DNA from: Ignavibacteriales bacterium
GTDB lineage: Bacteria > Bacteroidota > Ignavibacteria > UBA10030
Length of the DNA: 36,820 nt
Assembly (NCBI GenBank): GCA_026390585.1
Contig: JAPLFP010000166.1
Coordinates: forward strand, 1 to 36,820
Reading direction: 5' to 3'
The notes beneath the pieces are model-generated. The model was not told the origin of the DNA, made no database searches, and worked only from the letters and a program-made list of their open reading frames with translations. Every line of letters begins with the position of its first letter. Positions within the stretch are counted from its first letter, which is position 1. Shown here piece by piece: positions 9,974 to 18,687 of the stretch. A program made the position numbers and the translations under genes.

Positions 9974-12199
9974 ATGAAATCGACAGCTCCACTTGAAGAA
10001 ATAACGAAGATTGTTCAGACAGACCACTACGATCCCTTCCGGATTCTCGGTGCTCATTCGGTGGAGCTCAAGGGGATGAAGGGACTCGTGATCCGGGCGT
10101 TCTTACCGGATGCTGTAACAGCCGAGGTGGTTGAGTTTCAGGGAGATACCGAGGTCAAAGCAACAACAATGAACAAGATCCTCGATGAAGGATTCTTTGA
10201 AGTCTTCTTCCCCAATCAAACAGAAGTATTCCAGTACAAGCTCCGTCGACACGCGAAGAATGGCGAAATCGCGACCTTCTACGATTCGTACTCATTCTTG
10301 CCCACACTGACCGAATTCGACCTCTATCTTTTCAACGCCGGCGATCATCATCGGATCTACGAGAAACTGGGTGCACATCTGGCCGAGGTGAACGGTGTTC
10401 GTGGAATTCAATTCGCTGTTTGGGCTCCGGCGGCGCGAAGCGTTAGCGTCATCGGAAGTTTCAATGAATGGGATCGCAGGAAACATGCGATGCGCGTTCT
10501 CGGATCATCCGGTGTATGGGAGATCTTTGTTCCCGGCCTTCCGGAAGGAGAGCTGTACAAGTTCCAAATCAAGACTCAAAACGGCACCATTTTAGACAAA
10601 TGCGATCCGTACGGCTTTGAAATGGAACTGAGGCCGAGCACTGCCTCCCGAGTCAATATCCTCGGAGGGTTTGAGTGGAATGACGAAGTATGGATGAATG
10701 CCCGACGCTCGACGGATCAGCTGTCGAGGCCGATGTCGATTTATGAGATCCATCTTGGCTCCTGGGCAAGAGTCCCCGAAGAAGGAAGCCGTTGGATGAC
10801 GTATCGCGAACTCGCAGAACAAATCGTCGACTACGTCAAAGCCCGCGGATTTACGCACATCGAGCTCATGCCTGTGATGGAACATCCGCTCGACGCGTCA
10901 TGGGGATATCAGGTAACGGGATACTTCGCGCCGACGAGCCGCTTCGGCAAGCCTCAGGACTTCATGTTCTTCGTCGACTATTGTCATGAGCATGGCATCG
11001 GCGTAATCCTCGACTGGGTCCCGGCCCATTTCCCGAAAGATCCTTACGCCCTCGGCCAGTTTGATGGAACGCATTTGTATGAGCATTCCGACCCCCGAAG
11101 AGGTGAACACCAGGATTGGGGAACATACATTTTCAATTATGGTCGGCATGAAGTTCGAAATCTTCTGATCAGCAATGCGCTCTATTGGCTCGACAAGTAT
11201 CACATCGATGGTCTTCGTATCGATGCCGTTGCATCGATGCTTTATCTCGATTACTCCAGGAGAGAAGGGGAATGGCTGCCGAATCAATATGGTGGGCGCG
11301 AGAACATTGACGCACTTGAATTTCTCAAACAGCTCAATGGCATTGTGCATCACTACTATCCGGGCTGCCTGATGATTGCCGAGGAATCCACCGCATGGCC
11401 GGGGGTGACGAACAGCCTTCAGTACGGCGGACTTGGGTTTGATCTCAAGTGGAACATGGGCTGGATGCATGACATGCTTGAGTACTTTTCCAAAGATCCT
11501 GTCCACCGTGCATATCATCACCGCAATCTCACCTTCGCACTCCTGTATGCCTTCAGCGAACGGTTCATGCTTCCGCTCTCCCATGATGAGGTGGTTCATG
11601 GCAAGCGCTCGTTACTTGACAAGATGCCAGGCGACCTCTGGCAGAAGTTCGCCAACCTCAGAGCGCTCTTTGGCTTGATGTTTGCTTTCCCGGGTAAGAA
11701 ACTTCTCTTCATGGGAGACGAACTGGGACAATGGGTGGAATGGAATCACGAGTCATCCCTTGACTGGCACCTGCTGCAATATGAGTCGCATCAGGGAGTA
11801 CAACGGCTCATCGATAGTCTTCACGCTCTCTACACCTCGGAAGCGTCTCTCTATGAAGTCGATTTCGAATATCGAGGATTTGAATGGATCGATTTTCAAG
11901 ATGCCGCGAATAGTGTCATCGCGTTCGAGAGGAAGGCAAGAGATCCACGCAACCGAATCGTCGTGGTCTGCAATTTTACTCCGGTACCGCGATATGGGTA
12001 CAGGGTTGGCGTCTCTGACCTTGGGAAGTACCAGGAGTTGGTCAATACGGACTCATCATTTTTTGGCGGGAGCAACGTTGGGAACAGCGGTGAGATCGAG
12101 GCCGAGAGCATTCCGTTTCACCACCATCCATTCTCTTTGAGCCTCACGTTGCCACCACTCGGAGTTCTCTACCTGAAGCTCAAGAAACAAGCCCCCTGA
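9974..12199 (+). CDS. glgB: 1,4-alpha-glucan branching enzyme (GH13)
   Basis: 'DPFRILGAHSVE', 'GSFNEWDRRKHAM', 'ELMPVMEHPLDASWGYQVTGYFAPTSRFG', 'DGLRIDAVASMLYLDYSR', 'IAEESTAWPGVT', 'LPLSHDEVVHGKRSLLDKMPGD'. Confidence 0.97.
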   Translation: MKSTAPLEEITKIVQTDHYDPFRILGAHSVELKGMKGLVIRAFLPDAVTAEVVEFQGDTEVKATTMNKILDEGFFEVFFPNQTEVFQYKLRRHAKNGEIATFYDSYSFLPTLTEFDLYLFNAGDHHRIYEKLGAHLAEVNGVRGIQFAVWAPAARSVSVIGSFNEWDRRKHAMRVLGSSGVWEIFVPGLPEGELYKFQIKTQNGTILDKCDPYGFEMELRPSTASRVNILGGFEWNDEVWMNARRSTDQLSRPMSIYEIHLGSWARVPEEGSRWMTYRELAEQIVDYVKARGFTHIELMPVMEHPLDASWGYQVTGYFAPTSRFGKPQDFMFFVDYCHEHGIGVILDWVPAHFPKDPYALGQFDGTHLYEHSDPRRGEHQDWGTYIFNYGRHEVRNLLISNALYWLDKYHIDGLRIDAVASMLYLDYSRREGEWLPNQYGGRENIDALEFLKQLNGIVHHYYPGCLMIAEESTAWPGVTNSLQYGGLGFDLKWNMGWMHDMLEYFSKDPVHRAYHHRNLTFALLYAFSERFMLPLSHDEVVHGKRSLLDKMPGDLWQKFANLRALFGLMFAFPGKKLLFMGDELGQWVEWNHESSLDWHLLQYESHQGVQRLIDSLHALYTSEASLYEVDFEYRGFEWIDFQDAANSVIAFERKARDPRNRIVVVCNFTPVPRYGYRVGVSDLGKYQELVNTDSSFFGGSNVGNSGEIEAESIPFHHHPFSLSLTLPPLGVLYLKLKKQAP

Positions 12200-12355
12200 A
12201 GATTGAACGAAGCTCACAAATGCGTCGTCTGTCGGAGGAAAAGGTTCCCGTTAATGGGGGGTGATAGCGCGACAAAAGTGCATCTGCAGGACGGCCGGTA
12301 CAGAATATCAAAGATCCTGTATCCCGAGAAGGCCAAGTAGTACTCTTGCTGGTTA

Positions 12356-12395
12356 CGAAAAAGCCCGGTCAGTTTTTGCCGACCGGGCTTTTTCG
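12356..12395. terminator. Bidirectional intrinsic terminator between convergent glgB and glycosidase genes
   Basis: Perfect 15-bp inverted repeat CGAAAAAGCCCGGTC (12356-12370) / GACCGGGCTTTTTCG (12381-12395), 10-nt loop; A-tract and T-tract flank a GC-rich core. Confidence 0.92.
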
Positions 12396-12417
12396 TTTGA
12401 CAGGCCTTCCACGTCGC

Positions 12418-15400
12418 CTATGTTGACAACCGTACCTCTTTTCTTGAATAGCCGGTTGCTTGATTCTCAGGGAAAACGACAGACATCGTGATATATTCTC
12501 CGTCTCTGGCAAGGGGGACTGCGCCATCGAAGTGGTTCACGGTCCCTGACGGATCAAACACATCAAGCAAATACTCTGTGCCCGAGCTTCCTTCGACGGT
12601 AACCGAATAGGTTTGTTGCTGCCATCGCTCATTGACGATTCGCAACCCCTTCGATTCTCCTCCTCTCACGAACTGTGGCCGCGGCGGAACGACACTCACT
12701 CCGTTCGAGTGTCTAAATCGTATTTGAAGATGTGATTTCAGGGGCGCGTGGACCTTTGGGGTGGATTCATACTTGTCAACTGTTTTGTCCCAGGCCGTTC
12801 GTTTTCCATTGATCCATATCTCCTGAATGCGGGTACCAAGAGGAAACATGGGTTGCAGATTCAGTTGCACGGTACGTGACTGTTTCGATTTGCGCGGTGA
12901 TGCGATCGAGAAGGAGAACGTGGTCTCTCCAATCCTTCGCTTCACCTTCATTGTTACTCTTTGGTTGGCAAGGCGAATATTCCGCACTTCCAACTCCTTC
13001 CACCGCGGTGGTAAATATGGCTTCATTTCGATAGAACGAGTACGCACATCCGTCTTCAATCCCAACATCCCTTCAATTGCCGGCTGCAGAATCATGGTGC
13101 CTGACCAACCCTGATGTGGGCAGACGCCGGCCGGCTGGAATCGAACCCCGTGGAGAACTTCCTCCACGCATCCAGCCGAGAACTGATCAAAGAGCAGTGC
13201 ATTGCTCAAGAGGTGACCAAAACCCTGGAGCGGTCGACGCAAGCGAAACTCCGCCAACGATGTCCACCCCGTGAAGAGCGGCCAAATACTCCCGTAGTGA
13301 TACCCAGTGGGTTCAAACAACACATCGTCTTTGCCAACGATACGAACGCCCCAATCAGCCGAGAATTTGTCGCTGGCGTACTCGGAAAGACTGAACCGCG
13401 AGAATTCCTTTTCTGCACAATCAAAATACATCCCGACAGCCGGTAAGACAGTTTTCTCAGATCGAAATGACCCATCGCGGTTCTTCGCGAAACTGTAGAA
13501 ACCTGTCTCCTCATTTCGAAAATCCTTATGCAGAATTGACCTGACCATGCTCGCTTCGCGATTCCACTTTGAAGCTATGCGATGTTCATTCAAGGCCTTT
13601 GCGATGTAGGCGACCTCTGTGAGAGCCTGGGCCCAACAAGATGCGAGATAGTGTTCCGCGTGAGCGGGGAATAGTCTTCCGCCTTCAAGCCAACCATGCC
13701 CCGCAATTGTGTTTTCTATGAGATGATCACCGTCTGTATCAGTTGATAGGCAGTACGCCAGAGCATTCTTGAGACTTTGAAACTGCTTTCGCGCAAAAGG
13801 AACATCTCCACTAGCTCGGAGGTACTTGCCAAAGACCACAAGATAGAGCGGAGTCGAATCCGCTGCATCAAAGTGAGCATGACCACTCGTGGTCATTTCG
13901 TGAAGGATCTTCCCACTGATATCCTGATGACGCCCGAGGAATTCCAAGACAGATCGTACCTTTTCGAAATCTCCATAATCGAGTGCGGCCATGCATGTCC
14001 AGGCACTGTCGCGTCCGAAATACCAAGCATAGCCTGGGCGGCCGCTCACTTTTTGCCCTCCGTCCCAACCTGCGGAGCTCAGACCATATCCGGCGAGGAA
14101 GGAGGATCCTAGTCCTGGAGTCTCAGCGAAGAGCTTGTCCGTGCCAGCGATAGACCAGCGGTATGACCTGTTGAACTCCTCATCGGGAGTCACGAGTTGC
14201 GTCGTGGTGCCGAGCAAGAGCTTGAAGTGTCGTACCTGTTCTGCGAAGAGTCTTGCTATGTTCTTCGTCGCTAGGCGATAAGAGCGAAGCGCCTCTTCCA
14301 TCGCGACTCCTGAACCGGCGAAAACAAACGCGCATTGTCTGGTTTTCGGGGGAAGAGTCACTCTCATCGCACAGCAGACCTGGATTTCATTGGTGGGAAT
14401 GCCAGTGAGATGATCATCTCGGTTGTCAATCTCCGAGAACTGGCCGACAAGGTGTTCCGTCGGCGGACAGGATGAACCGAGAACGGCGGCGTTCTTTCCT
14501 GTGCCGTCGGTGACGAGCGCACAGCGTAATCCCGGATCCCAGGCAAATCTGAGTGAGCCAGTTGCTTGCTCACTTAGAGGCCACATCAGCCGGAGATCCA
14601 CCTGAGCGGTTACGACAATTTGGATTTGCTGATCCGACTCCACTTCATAATGGAGAATCCCGGCAGGCAATTTGACCGCTGTATAGATGACCTCCTCAAT
14701 CACTGCGCTTTCACACTCGTAACGTCGAGTGAGAGATTCCGGCCGGACGGTGATCGTAGAATTGAGTTCGCTCAACCAATGCCATTGACCATCTCCGACT
14801 TTGAAGCCGGTCCGGATGTTCTTGAATATTCTTGTTGGATGCGACCAGACCTCCGCTATGCCGCCACGTTCCTTGCCCATGACAAGGAGCCTCCGGCCTG
14901 ACAGGTCGAAGAACTGATCCTCTTCGATGCTGGAAGGAACATAGCGGTTGATCTCCAGGCTATTCGAAATGGTTGGAAGACTTGTCCTGATCCTGCCAAG
15001 TGGCTTGCTGAAGTGTTCAAATGGGGCGACACTGGGCGTGTCGAAATTCCAATGCCACGATCCATCCGAGTTCTGATGAGAATGGGGCTTTCCGCCTAGA
15101 TAGCGCAGACAGTTTAGGGTAAGCCGCTCAAGATGCGATCGAAACCGTTGAGTTATGTCGGAGAAGTAGAAATGAGAACCAATGGTCAGTATCCGTCCTC
15201 TACCCAGTTCATATTCCAACATGATCCGGCGATGCTCATTCAACTTGATATACAACTTCTCGACTGCAACGATCTTTCCTGAATTAGGGAGAACATCGTG
15301 GTAGTAGCATGCTGAATAGGAGTCACCAACCCTTGGCGCCCAAGTGTAGACTCCGCCAAAGAATCCTGCAAGCACGGGATGACGATTGAATCCTCCAAAG

Positions 15401-15783
15401 CCCCTGATATCGGGGCATCCATCGGCCCAAGAGTTTTCAGACCACTCGCCACGAATGACCACGTTCGGCCGAACTTCTTCGAGGCCGAGGCCCACAACGA
15501 ACTGAGATGCAAGCAGAGAAAGCAGACAAGATCCTCCCCCTGAAACGTAAATCTTGAACGCTTCCACAATTCGTGGGTTGATCTGCGTTGCTTCAGGAAA
15601 CTCTGCATCACAATGCCACCAGACCACATTGTACGAAGCTAAGACGGAAGGTTTGGCAGTGACTTGATCGAGAGTGAGTCTTCGCGCCTTCATTCCCCGT
15701 TCCTTCGCAAGGAAGTTCCAGGCTTGGAGTTCTTCGGAAGTGAGCGGTCGGCTTTTCGGTATGAGGAATGCTACTCGCGTCAT
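12418..15783 (-). CDS. Large glycosidase: N-terminal GATase1-like domain plus six-hairpin (amylo-alpha-1,6-glucosidase/GDE-C-like) catalytic domain
   Basis: N-term 'MTRVAFLIPKSRPLTSEELQAWNFLA...YNVVWWHC...FKIYVSGGGSCLLSLLASQFVVGLGLEE...GRGRILTIGSHFYF'; C-term (alpha/alpha)6-type 'GRPGYAWYFGRDSAWTCMAALDYGDF', 'GHGWLEGG', 'YHYGSIWPLFTGW', 'HQGWSGTMILQPAIEGMLGL'. Confidence 0.8.
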   Translation of the reverse strand: MTRVAFLIPKSRPLTSEELQAWNFLAKERGMKARRLTLDQVTAKPSVLASYNVVWWHCDAEFPEATQINPRIVEAFKIYVSGGGSCLLSLLASQFVVGLGLEEVRPNVVIRGEWSENSWADGCPDIRGFGGFNRHPVLAGFFGGVYTWAPRVGDSYSACYYHDVLPNSGKIVAVEKLYIKLNEHRRIMLEYELGRGRILTIGSHFYFSDITQRFRSHLERLTLNCLRYLGGKPHSHQNSDGSWHWNFDTPSVAPFEHFSKPLGRIRTSLPTISNSLEINRYVPSSIEEDQFFDLSGRRLLVMGKERGGIAEVWSHPTRIFKNIRTGFKVGDGQWHWLSELNSTITVRPESLTRRYECESAVIEEVIYTAVKLPAGILHYEVESDQQIQIVVTAQVDLRLMWPLSEQATGSLRFAWDPGLRCALVTDGTGKNAAVLGSSCPPTEHLVGQFSEIDNRDDHLTGIPTNEIQVCCAMRVTLPPKTRQCAFVFAGSGVAMEEALRSYRLATKNIARLFAEQVRHFKLLLGTTTQLVTPDEEFNRSYRWSIAGTDKLFAETPGLGSSFLAGYGLSSAGWDGGQKVSGRPGYAWYFGRDSAWTCMAALDYGDFEKVRSVLEFLGRHQDISGKILHEMTTSGHAHFDAADSTPLYLVVFGKYLRASGDVPFARKQFQSLKNALAYCLSTDTDGDHLIENTIAGHGWLEGGRLFPAHAEHYLASCWAQALTEVAYIAKALNEHRIASKWNREASMVRSILHKDFRNEETGFYSFAKNRDGSFRSEKTVLPAVGMYFDCAEKEFSRFSLSEYASDKFSADWGVRIVGKDDVLFEPTGYHYGSIWPLFTGWTSLAEFRLRRPLQGFGHLLSNALLFDQFSAGCVEEVLHGVRFQPAGVCPHQGWSGTMILQPAIEGMLGLKTDVRTRSIEMKPYLPPRWKELEVRNIRLANQRVTMKVKRRIGETTFSFSIASPRKSKQSRTVQLNLQPMFPLGTRIQEIWINGKRTAWDKTVDKYESTPKVHAPLKSHLQIRFRHSNGVSVVPPRPQFVRGGESKGLRIVNERWQQQTYSVTVEGSSGTEYLLDVFDPSGTVNHFDGAVPLARDGEYITMSVVFPENQATGYSRKEVRLST

Positions 15784-15857
15784 CGGAGGTGCACCTGCAT
15801 CGCGCTGTATCGTTCAGATGAGCACATCAACATCCAAGTTGTGACGAGACCATTCAT

Positions 15858-17165
15858 CTACTTTTTCTTTATCGCTTGCATATCATTCAACGCCTTCAAC
15901 CGGATCTTTGTCCATTTCACCCTATTCGTTTCTGTTGGATCATCCTCTGCAAGCTTGACATACGTGCTGTAACTGCGAATTGCCGTTGGGATGTCAGTGA
16001 GGTCATCATAAGCCGACCCAATATAGAATTGAGCATTGCGATTCTCGGGATCAAAGCGAAGCGATGCTTGATAAGCCTCGATTGCTTCCTGGTGCTTCTT
16101 GTGGAGGAAATAGAGACTGCCAAGCTTGACGTAGATGTCTGCGATTTCGTTTGGATGATAATTCGAAATTGCCTTCCGATAGGCAACTGCAGCGGATTCC
16201 ACCGAGTCCAGTTTCTGTAAAGCGAGAGCGAGGTTCAGGAGGAAAATCGAGTTCTCATTGTCGAGAGCAACCGCTCTGTTATACGCGAAGATTGAAGAAT
16301 CGTATTTGTCCAAGCGGAAATACGCGTGTCCCAGATTGCCAAAGTATGGTCCAGAAAGGGAATCCAAGTTGGCGGCTTTTCGGAACGCCGAGGCTGCAAG
16401 CAGATATTGGTCAAGATTTCGATGACAGAGACCGACCTTGTGGATAAACTCGGCACTGTTTGGGCGAAGTGAAAATGCGAGCTGATAAAGAACGAGAGCA
16501 TCCGCAAATCGCTTCTTCACATAGTGAATCGATGCAAGGACATTTACCGCTGGGACGAAACTACGATTCAATTTCAGACAGGTTGATAGGTAGATCGATG
16601 CTGAATCTTGATTTCCCAACCCAACCAGAGCACTTCCAAGGTAGTAGTTGCTGAGGAAATCATTCTCATTTAAGGCGAGGACTCGGTTGAACATGTCGGC
16701 CGCCATCTCATACGAGCGCGAATCGTTGTGCAGCAAGCCGAGGGAAAACAAGGCGGGGATGTAAGAAGAGTCCAGCTGGATCGTTTTTTCGTATTGGACT
16801 TGACCATCCTTTACGGCGCCCGCTTGGACAAGTGAGCGAGCAAACTGATAACGATAATTCACGTTGTTGGAATCAAGAAGTACTGCGCTGTGCAAGTACT
16901 TGTTTGCATGCTCAGCGTCGTTCAACGCAGCATAGCTCATGCCGAGATTGAATCGATCTGCTGCCGAGCCGGTGTCAGCTCCCGCGCGTAGAAACGTCTT
17001 CACTGCATCGACATAGTGTCCGGTCATGTGCAATGCGAGCGCTGCTCTCGTTAGAGTATCAGCGTTAACCTTCGAAGAGTCGACTGGTGAGAGAGCAGAG
17101 GCCGCGGTTGACGGAAAGAGTATCGCGGCAATCACGACGATGAAGCTGAATCTTGAATATTGCAT
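15858..17165 (-). CDS. TPR-repeat protein with signal peptide
   Basis: N-term 'MQYSRFSFIVVIAAILFPSTAASA' followed by many TPR units (e.g. 'AADMFNRVLALNENDFLSNYYLGSALVGLGN', 'AIEAYQASLRFDPENRNAQFYIGSAY'). Confidence 0.85.
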   Translation of the reverse strand: MQYSRFSFIVVIAAILFPSTAASALSPVDSSKVNADTLTRAALALHMTGHYVDAVKTFLRAGADTGSAADRFNLGMSYAALNDAEHANKYLHSAVLLDSNNVNYRYQFARSLVQAGAVKDGQVQYEKTIQLDSSYIPALFSLGLLHNDSRSYEMAADMFNRVLALNENDFLSNYYLGSALVGLGNQDSASIYLSTCLKLNRSFVPAVNVLASIHYVKKRFADALVLYQLAFSLRPNSAEFIHKVGLCHRNLDQYLLAASAFRKAANLDSLSGPYFGNLGHAYFRLDKYDSSIFAYNRAVALDNENSIFLLNLALALQKLDSVESAAVAYRKAISNYHPNEIADIYVKLGSLYFLHKKHQEAIEAYQASLRFDPENRNAQFYIGSAYDDLTDIPTAIRSYSTYVKLAEDDPTETNRVKWTKIRLKALNDMQAIKKK

Positions 17166-17194
17166 GGGTCACCTTCCATGGATGTATGGAATGC

Positions 17195-18532
17195 TCAGGA
17201 GCGAGGTTTCAGCCTCTTCTTCCAGAAATAGTACACCGGAACACCAAGGGCAAGAAATCCTAGTCCCACGATAGCTTCCGCAGGTTTTTCAAAAGAGGTA
17301 TAAATGACGAACAAGGAGGAGATTGTCACGAAAAACAAAGGAGTGAAGGGGTAGCCCGGGGTTCTATACGGTCGATCAGCGCGAGGTTGCCGTCTGCGAA
17401 AAACGAAAATGCTAAACGCTGCCAAGGCAAAGAAAATCCAATCCGTGAAAACGACATAGGATATGAGACTCTCGAACGTCCCCCAAAAAAGAAGAAGGAC
17501 GATTGCCCAGCAAGACTGGAGGACGATAGCGAGCATAGGCGTGCGATATTTTGGATGCACTTCCGCGACCTTCTTGAAAAACACCCCGTCATTTGCCATT
17601 GCATAGTAAATGCGAGGGGCTGTCAACGTGTAAATGCCCGTCGTCCCGAATGTGGATATGAAAATTGTCAGGGCGATAAGGGTGCCGCCAAATGGACCAA
17701 GGACAACACTTATGGCATCCGAAGCTACACGTGTCGACGCAGCCATGTCGTGCGGAGAGAGCAGAAACATGTAAGCAATATTGACGGTGACATAGATAAT
17801 CGTCACAGCCAATGCGCCCAGGATGAGCGAAAGAGGGACTGTTCGCTTCGGATTCTTTGCTTCAGCTGCAGCAAAGGTGGCGTGCTGCCAACCACCGTAT
17901 GACCAGAGTATGCTGACGAAAGCCAGCGTCAAGGCGCTGGCAAGTCCATTCGGGAGGTTACCAAGAGGCACTGAGAAATCTGTGGTGGCGCTGGATCCCC
18001 AACCCAGACCCACAACGACAAGCACGCCGATGCCAAGCACTTTGAGGACAGTGAAGAGGTCTGAGAAGACACCGCCAACCTTGACACCGAGAACATTGAC
18101 AGCAGTCACGGCGGCAATTCCAACGATCCCCGCAATGGTTACGTGCTCTCCAACAACTGGAACGAAATATCCCAGGTACGTTGCGAATGCAATCGACAGA
18201 GCAGCGATTGCGCCCGTGTTTACCACAAGGAAGTATGCCCAGCCATAGAGAAATCCTGCCAATCCACCATACGCTTCGGAGAGAAAAACGTAGACTCCGC
18301 CTGCCCGCGGCATCATCGCACCCAGTTCGGCGTAGGTCAGTGCTCCGCTCAGAGCCATCATGCCACCAAGAATCCACACGCCAAGGATCCACACTGGAGA
18401 GGGGAGAGCCTTCGCAATCAGGGCAGGAGTGAGGAAAATTCCCGAACCGATCGTTGAGCCAATCGCGATCATCGTCATATCAAACAGGGATAGCTCCCGT
18501 CGAAGTTCAGGCATGCGTGTTCCTCGATACAC
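17195..18532 (-). CDS. Amino acid permease, APC superfamily (LAT/SteT-like)
   Basis: 'LSLFDMTMIAIGSTIGSGIFLTPALIA', 'LGAMMPRAGGVYVFLSEAYGGLAGFLYGWAYFLV', 'LWSYGGWQHATFAAAEAKNPKRTVPLSLI'. ATG start probably at 18514. Confidence 0.92.
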   Translation of the reverse strand: MYRGTRMPELRRELSLFDMTMIAIGSTIGSGIFLTPALIAKALPSPVWILGVWILGGMMALSGALTYAELGAMMPRAGGVYVFLSEAYGGLAGFLYGWAYFLVVNTGAIAALSIAFATYLGYFVPVVGEHVTIAGIVGIAAVTAVNVLGVKVGGVFSDLFTVLKVLGIGVLVVVGLGWGSSATTDFSVPLGNLPNGLASALTLAFVSILWSYGGWQHATFAAAEAKNPKRTVPLSLILGALAVTIIYVTVNIAYMFLLSPHDMAASTRVASDAISVVLGPFGGTLIALTIFISTFGTTGIYTLTAPRIYYAMANDGVFFKKVAEVHPKYRTPMLAIVLQSCWAIVLLLFWGTFESLISYVVFTDWIFFALAAFSIFVFRRRQPRADRPYRTPGYPFTPLFFVTISSLFVIYTSFEKPAEAIVGLGFLALGVPVYYFWKKRLKPRS

Positions 18533-18582
18533 AATACTACTTTTTGGAAGCGGGACTGGCAGTTGCTGAAGAAGCCCGTCAT

Positions 18583-18626
18583 CGACTGAAGTCGACGCCT
18601 TTGAAAACGCGAAACCCTTTGGGTTT
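18583..18626. repeat. Palindromic intergenic element (two adjacent hairpins)
   Basis: CGACTGAAGTCG (18583-18594) and AAACCC-TTT-GGGTTT (18612-18626) in the gap between the glucosidase and the APC permease. Confidence 0.45.
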
Positions 18627-18687
18627 TGTCACAATTGAGCCGTCCGATTTATCGGATAGCGCTGCAAAACCGTTTTTCCGCAAGCTG

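Noticed and set aside
10898-11599. 233-aa minus-strand ORF inside glgB
   Set aside because: Shadow ORF; the plus strand encodes conserved GH13 catalytic motifs across the same region.
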